Source: Blastococcus capsensis
Lineage (GTDB): Bacteria; Actinomycetota; Actinomycetes; Mycobacteriales; Geodermatophilaceae
DNA length: 64,000 nt
Reading direction: 5' to 3'
Assembly (NCBI RefSeq): GCF_030165005.1
Contig: NZ_JASNNW010000002.1
Location: forward strand, 62,001 to 126,000
A program made the position numbers and the translations under genes. Shown piece after piece: positions 59,710 through 64,000 of this stretch (positions are counted from its first letter, which is position 1; each line of letters begins with the position of its first letter). Below the pieces are notes generated by a model that had not been told where the DNA came from, ran no database searches, and saw nothing but the letters and a program-made list of their open reading frames with translations.

Positions 59710-60504
59710 GTGACTTCGACCGAAGCGTTGCCGCTGGCGCCCACCTACGGCACCGTTCCCCAGTACCCGATCGAGTCGGTCGACAACGCCCTGCGGGTCC
59801 TCCTGCTGCTCGGCGAGGAACCGAAGCTGCGACTCACGGACGTCAGCCGTTACCTGGGGGTCGCCTCCTCCACCGCGCACCGGCTGCTGGCGATGCTGCA
59901 GTACCGCGGTTTCGTCCGGCAGGACGCCGCGACCCGCAGCTACGTCCCCGGCCCGACACTGGACGGCCTGGCCTTCGGTGTGCTCCGCCGATTGGACGTG
60001 CGTACCCGGGCGCGGCCGGTTCTCGAGCGTCTGAATGCCGACCTGCAGGAGACGATCCACCTGGGTCGGCTCGAGGGCAGCGACGTCCACTTCATAGATT
60101 CCGTCGAGAGCTCGCGCGCACTGCGGGTCGGCGGCCGCCTCGGCCTGTCGATGCCCGCCCACTGCACGTCGACGGGGAAGGCGCTGCTGTCCGAGTTGTC
60201 CACCGAAGAGCTGTACCGGCTCTACCCCGAGGAGAAGCTGGTGCCGCTCACGCGGAACTCGATCGGCACCCGCACCGCACTGACCAAGGCGCTGGCCGAG
60301 GTGCGTGCGCGTGGCTTCGCGCGCAGCCGGGAGGAGAGCGAGGAAGGGGTCGCGTCACTGGCCGTCGCGCTGCATTCCACGCGTTCCCCGCGGCTGGCGG
60401 TCAACGTGTCGGTACCGGTGAATCGGATGGGCGAGGAGGTCGAGAAGGCCGTCCTGGGGCGGCTGATGGAGGCCGCCGAGGAACTCGACCACCTGCTGCT
60501 CTGA
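59710..60504 (+). CDS. phtR: IclR-family regulator
   Basis: A 264-aa IclR regulator: winged helix LRLTDVSRYLGVASSTAHRL near residue 40 and a C-terminal effector domain with LSMPAHCTSTGKALL and VPVNRM. IclR proteins control most actinobacterial phthalate and protocatechuate genes, usually as activators with the acid as effector. It is preceded by a perfect palindrome that recurs at other units of module 2. Confidence 0.9.
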   Translation: MTSTEALPLAPTYGTVPQYPIESVDNALRVLLLLGEEPKLRLTDVSRYLGVASSTAHRLLAMLQYRGFVRQDAATRSYVPGPTLDGLAFGVLRRLDVRTRARPVLERLNADLQETIHLGRLEGSDVHFIDSVESSRALRVGGRLGLSMPAHCTSTGKALLSELSTEELYRLYPEEKLVPLTRNSIGTRTALTKALAEVRARGFARSREESEEGVASLAVALHSTRSPRLAVNVSVPVNRMGEEVEKAVLGRLMEAAEELDHLLL

Positions 60505-60520
60505 CCTCTGCTCGGTCGCG

Positions 60521-61447
60521 GTGCCGGACCGAGCGGTCCTGATGCTCGGCGAGCTGCTGGCCGTCGCCGCGCTGCTCCTGTTCAGCGCTAACGTGCTGAT
60601 GGTGGGCACGATGACCCGGCGAGTGCCCCAGGACCTCGGGTTCCTCATCGCCCTCGTCGGCAACGTCGTCTTCGCCGCGTTGATCGTCCTCGGCCAGTAC
60701 ATGCTCAGCGGCGAGGAGCTGTCCCCGGAGTGGGACGCAGTCGGCCTCTTTGTGGTCGGCGGGCTGCTTACCTCCTACCTCGGCCGTTGGTTCTTCCTGC
60801 GGGCGGTGATGACCATCGGTCCCACTCGGGCCACCGCGCTGCAGATCACCAACCCGGTTTTTGCTGCGCTGGCCGCCTGGGCGTTGCTCGGCGAGGCACT
60901 GTCACCGGTGGCCATCCTGTGCGGGCTCGCCGTCCTGGCCGGCCTGTACCTGACCTCGCGGAAGACCGACCGGTTGAGCCGGGTGTCGCCACGGCCCGGG
61001 AACCAGTCGATCCCGGTCACCGAGATCGGGCTGAGTCTCCTGGGTGCCCTCGCCTACGGGCTGGGGAACGTCGCCCGAGGCGCCGGGGTCCGGGACTGGG
61101 AAGTGCCCGTGGTGGGGAGCCTCGTTGGTGCGGCCGCCGGCCTACTGCTCTACGGCCTAGTCAACACAGACCTGCGCAAGCTGGGCGCCGCCGTGCGCGG
61201 TGCCGACCCGGTCGGCCGTCGTCTGTGGCTGCTCTCCGGGGTCCTGACCATCAGTGCTCAGACCTGTCTCATCGCCGCCAGCCTGTTCATCCCGGTCGCG
61301 ATCGCTGTGGTGATCTCCGCGGCGGTGCCGCTCGTAGTCCTCCCCGTCAGCGTCGTGTTTCTCCGCCGAACTGAGGCCGTCGGCCTGTCCACCGGTATTG
61401 GAGCCCTCTTCATCCTCGGTGGCGTGGCAGGTCTCGTCCTCAGCTGA
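60521..61447 (+). CDS. EamA/DMT-family transporter
   Basis: A 308-aa permease with ten hydrophobic segments in two EamA repeats (VGPTRATALQITNPVFAAL-like block near residue 105; VVISAAVPLVVLPVSVVFL near 270). It exports or exchanges small metabolites. GTG 60521 is 16 bp after iclR, so cotranscription is likely. The substrate is unknown. Confidence 0.82.
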   Translation: MPDRAVLMLGELLAVAALLLFSANVLMVGTMTRRVPQDLGFLIALVGNVVFAALIVLGQYMLSGEELSPEWDAVGLFVVGGLLTSYLGRWFFLRAVMTIGPTRATALQITNPVFAALAAWALLGEALSPVAILCGLAVLAGLYLTSRKTDRLSRVSPRPGNQSIPVTEIGLSLLGALAYGLGNVARGAGVRDWEVPVVGSLVGAAAGLLLYGLVNTDLRKLGAAVRGADPVGRRLWLLSGVLTISAQTCLIAASLFIPVAIAVVISAAVPLVVLPVSVVFLRRTEAVGLSTGIGALFILGGVAGLVLS

Positions 61448-61500
61448 GGGCCGCCCCTGCCGTGGTCTGGTTGTAGTGACCAGCTAGGTCGTTGTGCCTT

Positions 61501-61672
61501 GCGCCATCTCGCAGACGTCGAATTCCAGGGTCCGCACCATCCGGCGGAAGCCCTGCACCAGGACCGGGAGCTCCTCGAAGTCGAAGGTCGCGCCCTCCGG
61601 GGTGACGGTGCCGTCGATCGGGCGCGGTTGTTGCCCTGGACGCGTGACAGTGCCAGGTGCAGATCTGCCATG
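61501..61672 (-). pseudogene. Truncated copy of the dihydroxyphthalate decarboxylase 5' end
   Basis: 61501-61615 matches 39071-39185 with four differences in about 115 bases; it then diverges with a frameshift. It encodes about the first 60 codons on the minus strand (ATG at 61672) and ends abruptly at 61501. Operator I precedes it as operator H precedes the intact gene. Confidence 0.85.
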
Positions 61673-61694
61673 GCGGCGGACGCGAGCCCGACTA

Positions 61695-61705
61695 AGGTCA
61701 GACCA
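61695..61705. promoter_or_regulatory. FadR/GntR-type operator, site I
   Basis: AGGTCAGACCA, one mismatch to the core, with GGTCTATT on the minus-strand side exactly as at site H. It lies 51 bp upstream of the alcohol dehydrogenase gene. Confidence 0.6.
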
Positions 61706-61755
61706 ATAGACCGTCCGCTAGGGTGCTGCAGGACACACCGAGGCGAGGAGCAGGC

Positions 61756-62871
61756 ATGGCGGAGCAGGTGCTGGCAGCGGTCCGGACAGGGCCCGGGACG
61801 ACGGAACTCCGGGAGTTCCCGATGCCCGAGATCGCGGACGACGCGGCGCTGCTCAAGATCGAGGTCGCGGGCATCTGCGGCACCGACGTCAAGCTGTACC
61901 GGAAGCCGACGATCGACGCGCCGGTGATCATGGGGCACGAGAACGTCGGCATCGTGGCGAAGGCCGGCGCGAAGTGGCAGGAGATCCACGGCCTCCGGGA
62001 GGGGGACCGGATCTTCGTCGAGCACTACGTCGGCTGCATGCACTGCGAGTGGTGCCGCCTCGGCGAGTACCGGCACTGCGAGCTCACCGACTGGCGCACC
62101 AACCCCGACGCCCGCCGCTACGGCTACACGTCCTCGGACAACCCGGGCCGGCTCTGGGGCGGGTTCTCGCAGTACATGTACCTGCCGTGGAACGCCGTGA
62201 CCCACAAGGTCCCCGACGGCGTCACCGCCGAGCTGGCCGGGCTGGTCACCCCGTTGTCCAACGGCATCGAGTGGGCGCTCAACGCCGGCGGGGTCGGCTA
62301 CGCGAAGACCGTCCTGATCCAGGGCCCCGGCCAGCAGGGTCTGTCGCAGGTGGTGGCCTCCAGGCAGGCCGGCGCCTCGCTGATCGTCGTCACCGGCACC
62401 ACCCGCGACGCCACCCGCCTCCAGTTGGCGAAGGACCTCGGCGCGGACGCGGTCGTCGACGTCCTCCAGGAGGACGCGCTGGCGACCGTTCTGGAGCTCA
62501 CCGGCGGAAAGGGGGTGGACGTCGTCCTCGACTGCACCTCCGGCGCCGGCACCGCCCCGGTGCTGCTCGGCATCGACGCGCTCAAGCGCCGCGAGGGCGT
62601 CATGGTCACCCAGGGCGAGGAGGCGGCGTTCCCCGACTTCCCGCTGAAGAAGATGACCGAGAAGTGCATCACGCTGGCCAGCGCCCGCGGGCACAGCTAC
62701 CGGTCGGTCGAGCTGGCGCTCGCGCAGCTGGCGTCGCACCGCTTCCCGCTGGAGCGGCTGGCCACGCACAGCTTCGGCCTCGAGGACGTCGACCACGCCA
62801 TCCGCGCGCTGGCCGGCGAGACCGGCGAGGACGCGCTGCACATCTCGCTCAAGCCGTGGGGCCACGAGTGA
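61756..62871 (+). CDS. Zinc-dependent alcohol dehydrogenase (MDR family)
   Basis: A 371-aa medium-chain dehydrogenase. Catalytic zinc ligands are Cys41 (GICGTD) and His61/Glu62 (GHEN); structural zinc cysteines are 94, 97, 100 and 108. The cofactor loop is QGPGQQGLS. It oxidises an alcohol or hydroxy acid with NAD(P)+. ATG 61756 lies 5 bases after GAGGAG. The following genes overlap, placing it in the LigK/LigJ-type operon. Confidence 0.9.
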   Translation: MAEQVLAAVRTGPGTTELREFPMPEIADDAALLKIEVAGICGTDVKLYRKPTIDAPVIMGHENVGIVAKAGAKWQEIHGLREGDRIFVEHYVGCMHCEWCRLGEYRHCELTDWRTNPDARRYGYTSSDNPGRLWGGFSQYMYLPWNAVTHKVPDGVTAELAGLVTPLSNGIEWALNAGGVGYAKTVLIQGPGQQGLSQVVASRQAGASLIVVTGTTRDATRLQLAKDLGADAVVDVLQEDALATVLELTGGKGVDVVLDCTSGAGTAPVLLGIDALKRREGVMVTQGEEAAFPDFPLKKMTEKCITLASARGHSYRSVELALAQLASHRFPLERLATHSFGLEDVDHAIRALAGETGEDALHISLKPWGHE

Positions 62872-63572
62872 CCGCCGCGCGCGGCCACGTCGTCGTCACG
62901 GGCATCGCCCGGGCGGACCGTGCGGTCGTCGACGGGCTGGCCGAGTGCGGCGTGGCGACGGTCCACGAGGCACAGGGCCGTACGCACCTGCTCGATCCCG
63001 CCCTGCGCCCGGTCTACGCCGGGGCGCGGGTCGCGGGCACCGCGGTCACGGTCAGCCTGCCCCCGGGCGACAACTGGATGGTGCACGTGGCCGTGGAGCA
63101 GTGCACCGAGGGGGACGTCCTCGTCATCGCCCCCACGACGCCCTCCCAGGCCGCCTACATCGGCGACCTGCTGGCCACGACCCTGGCCACCCGGGGCGTG
63201 CGCGGGGTCGTCGTGGACGGGGGCGTCCGTGACGTCGCCGACCTGACGGCCATGCGCTTCCCGGCGTGGTCCCGGCACATCTCCGCCTTCGGGTGCATCA
63301 AGGAGACCCTCGGCAGCGTCAACGTCGGCGTGGTCTGCGCCGGCCAGTGGATCGAGCCGGGCGACGTGGTGGTGGCCGACGACGACGGTGTCGTCGTCGT
63401 CCCGCGCGACCGCGCCGCAGACGTGCTGGAGGCGGCCCGGGCGCGGGAGGAGCGCGAGGCGGGTATCCGCGAGCGCTACCGCGACGGCCAGTTGGGCCTG
63501 GACATGAACAGCATGCGCGAGCCGCTGGCCGCCAAGGGGCTCACCTACGTCGAGCAGGAGCCCCCGCGTTGA
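62868..63572 (+). CDS. ligK: 4-Carboxy-4-hydroxy-2-oxoadipate aldolase-like (RraA/LigK family)
   Basis: A 234-aa class II pyruvate aldolase of the HMG/CHA-aldolase (RraA-like) family. The metal/substrate segment is [14 protein letters not shown] near residue 113 and [15 protein letters not shown] just before. It would split 4-carboxy-4-hydroxy-2-oxoadipate to pyruvate and oxaloacetate, the last step of protocatechuate or gallate 4,5-cleavage. The next gene, of the LigJ type, supplies the preceding hydration. GTG 62868 overlaps the dehydrogenase stop. Confidence 0.83.
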   Translation: MTAARGHVVVTGIARADRAVVDGLAECGVATVHEAQGRTHLLDPALRPVYAGARVAGTAVTVSLPPGDNWMVHVAVEQCTEGDVLVIAPTTPSQAAYIGDLLATTLATRGVRGVVVDGGVRDVADLTAMRFPAWSRHISAFGCIKETLGSVNVGVVCAGQWIEPGDVVVADDDGVVVVPRDRAADVLEAARAREEREAGIRERYRDGQLGLDMNSMREPLAAKGLTYVEQEPPR

Positions 63573-64000
63573 TCATCGACATCCACGGCCACTACACGAC
63601 CGCGCCGAAGCAGCTGCAGCGTTTCCGGGACGCGCAGTTGGCGGCCCGGGAGAGCGGCGGTGCCGCTCCCCGGCTGGACACCATCAGCGACGAGGAACTG
63701 CGCGAGAGCGTCGAGGACAACCAGCTGCGCATCCTGCGCGAGCGTGGCGGCGACGTCATGGTCTTCAGTCCCAAGGCGTCGGGCATGGAACACCACGTGC
63801 CCGACCCGGCCACCGCGGTCGCGTGGGCGCGGGCCAGCAACGACCTGGTCGCCCGCGTGGCCGATCTCTACCCGGACACCTTCGCCGGCGTCGGCCAGCT
63901 GCCGCAGACCCCCGGCGGCGCCCTGGACGACGTCGTCGCCGAGCTGCGCCGCTGCGTCGAGGAACTCGGCTTCGTCGGGGCGAACCTCAACCCGGACCCC
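63569..64000 (+). CDS. ligJ: 4-Oxalomesaconate hydratase-like amidohydrolase (3' end missing)
   Basis: The first 144 codons of an amidohydrolase-superfamily protein. [15 protein letters not shown] at the start is the metal-binding HxH block, typical of LigJ and of carboxymuconate-semialdehyde decarboxylases. The start is TTG 63569, overlapping the aldolase stop. In the 4,5-cleavage pathway LigJ hydrates 4-oxalomesaconate to the LigK substrate. The rest lies beyond the window. Confidence 0.8.
   Translation, partial: MIIDIHGHYTTAPKQLQRFRDAQLAARESGGAAPRLDTISDEELRESVEDNQLRILRERGGDVMVFSPKASGMEHHVPDPATAVAWARASNDLVARVADLYPDTFAGVGQLPQTPGGALDDVVAELRRCVEELGFVGANLNPDP

Noticed and set aside
1-64000. 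tRNA, rRNA or CRISPR array
   Set aside because: No cloverleaf-like, rRNA-like or regularly spaced repeat pattern was noticed on either strand; small RNAs cannot be excluded without a covariance search.

Overview
The window is high-GC DNA (strong G/C third-position bias, many GTG starts, stop/start overlaps of ATGA or GTGA type), typical of an actinobacterium. The family cannot be fixed from the sequence; Geodermatophilaceae or Pseudonocardiaceae would fit. Almost everything is accessory catabolism of aromatic or carboxylic acids with matching transporters. No rRNA, tRNA, CRISPR array or intact transposase was seen.

Two regulatory modules are visible. Module 1 (about 1-39.3 kb, resuming at 61.7 kb) holds scattered transcription units. 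Ten copies of a FadR/GntR-type operator (core TGGTNNNACCA) lie in front of them, and a FadR-type regulator is encoded at 4.5-5.3 kb. Its genes are a partial FAD monooxygenase, three intact double-cupin proteins, a EutA-like reactivase, a [2Fe-2S] ferredoxin and Rieske oxygenase, a PanB-like enzyme with an unknown partner and a hydrolase, an orphan TctC lipoprotein, two tandem ornithine cyclodeaminase-like enzymes, a split ChrA transporter, a LysR/YeiH pair, a beta-hydroxyacid dehydrogenase, and an iron/carboxylate-type ABC importer with three binding lipoproteins. A six-gene minus-strand operon (37.4 to 29.6 kb) encodes a bicupin, a Pch2/TRIP13-like AAA+ ATPase, two ThDP enzymes, an aldehyde dehydrogenase and a cysteine-less isochorismatase-fold protein. 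An RpiB-like isomerase and a 4,5-dihydroxyphthalate decarboxylase-like protein follow. The right edge has an alcohol dehydrogenase, a LigK/RraA-type aldolase and the start of a LigJ-type hydratase, which points to the 4-oxalomesaconate branch of protocatechuate or gallate 4,5-cleavage.

Module 2 (about 39.7-61.5 kb) is bounded by IS3-type remnants on the left and, on the right, by a truncated, nearly identical copy of the decarboxylase 5' end. It contains a P450, an aldehyde dehydrogenase, SDRs, a deacetylase/amidase pair, a TctCAB importer, and an operon whose gene content matches the actinobacterial phthalate 3,4-dioxygenase (pht/pad) cluster: Rieske alpha and beta subunits, an unknown 130-aa protein, cis-dihydrodiol dehydrogenase, 3Fe-4S-type ferredoxin, ferredoxin reductase, class II aldolase-type decarboxylase and an IclR regulator. 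A different 13-bp palindrome (TCTGC-N4-CAGA type) recurs in front of these units. Phthalate would be taken to protocatechuate by module 2, and the module 1 lig genes could act further down.

Decay is common: an aldo/keto reductase and a cupin pseudogene at 28.7-29.5 kb, three degraded IS3 elements, a methyltransferase scrap and the decarboxylase fragment. The least explained parts are the TRIP13-like ATPase/cupin/ThDP operon and the EutA-like protein without ethanolamine ammonia-lyase, both under the same operator.
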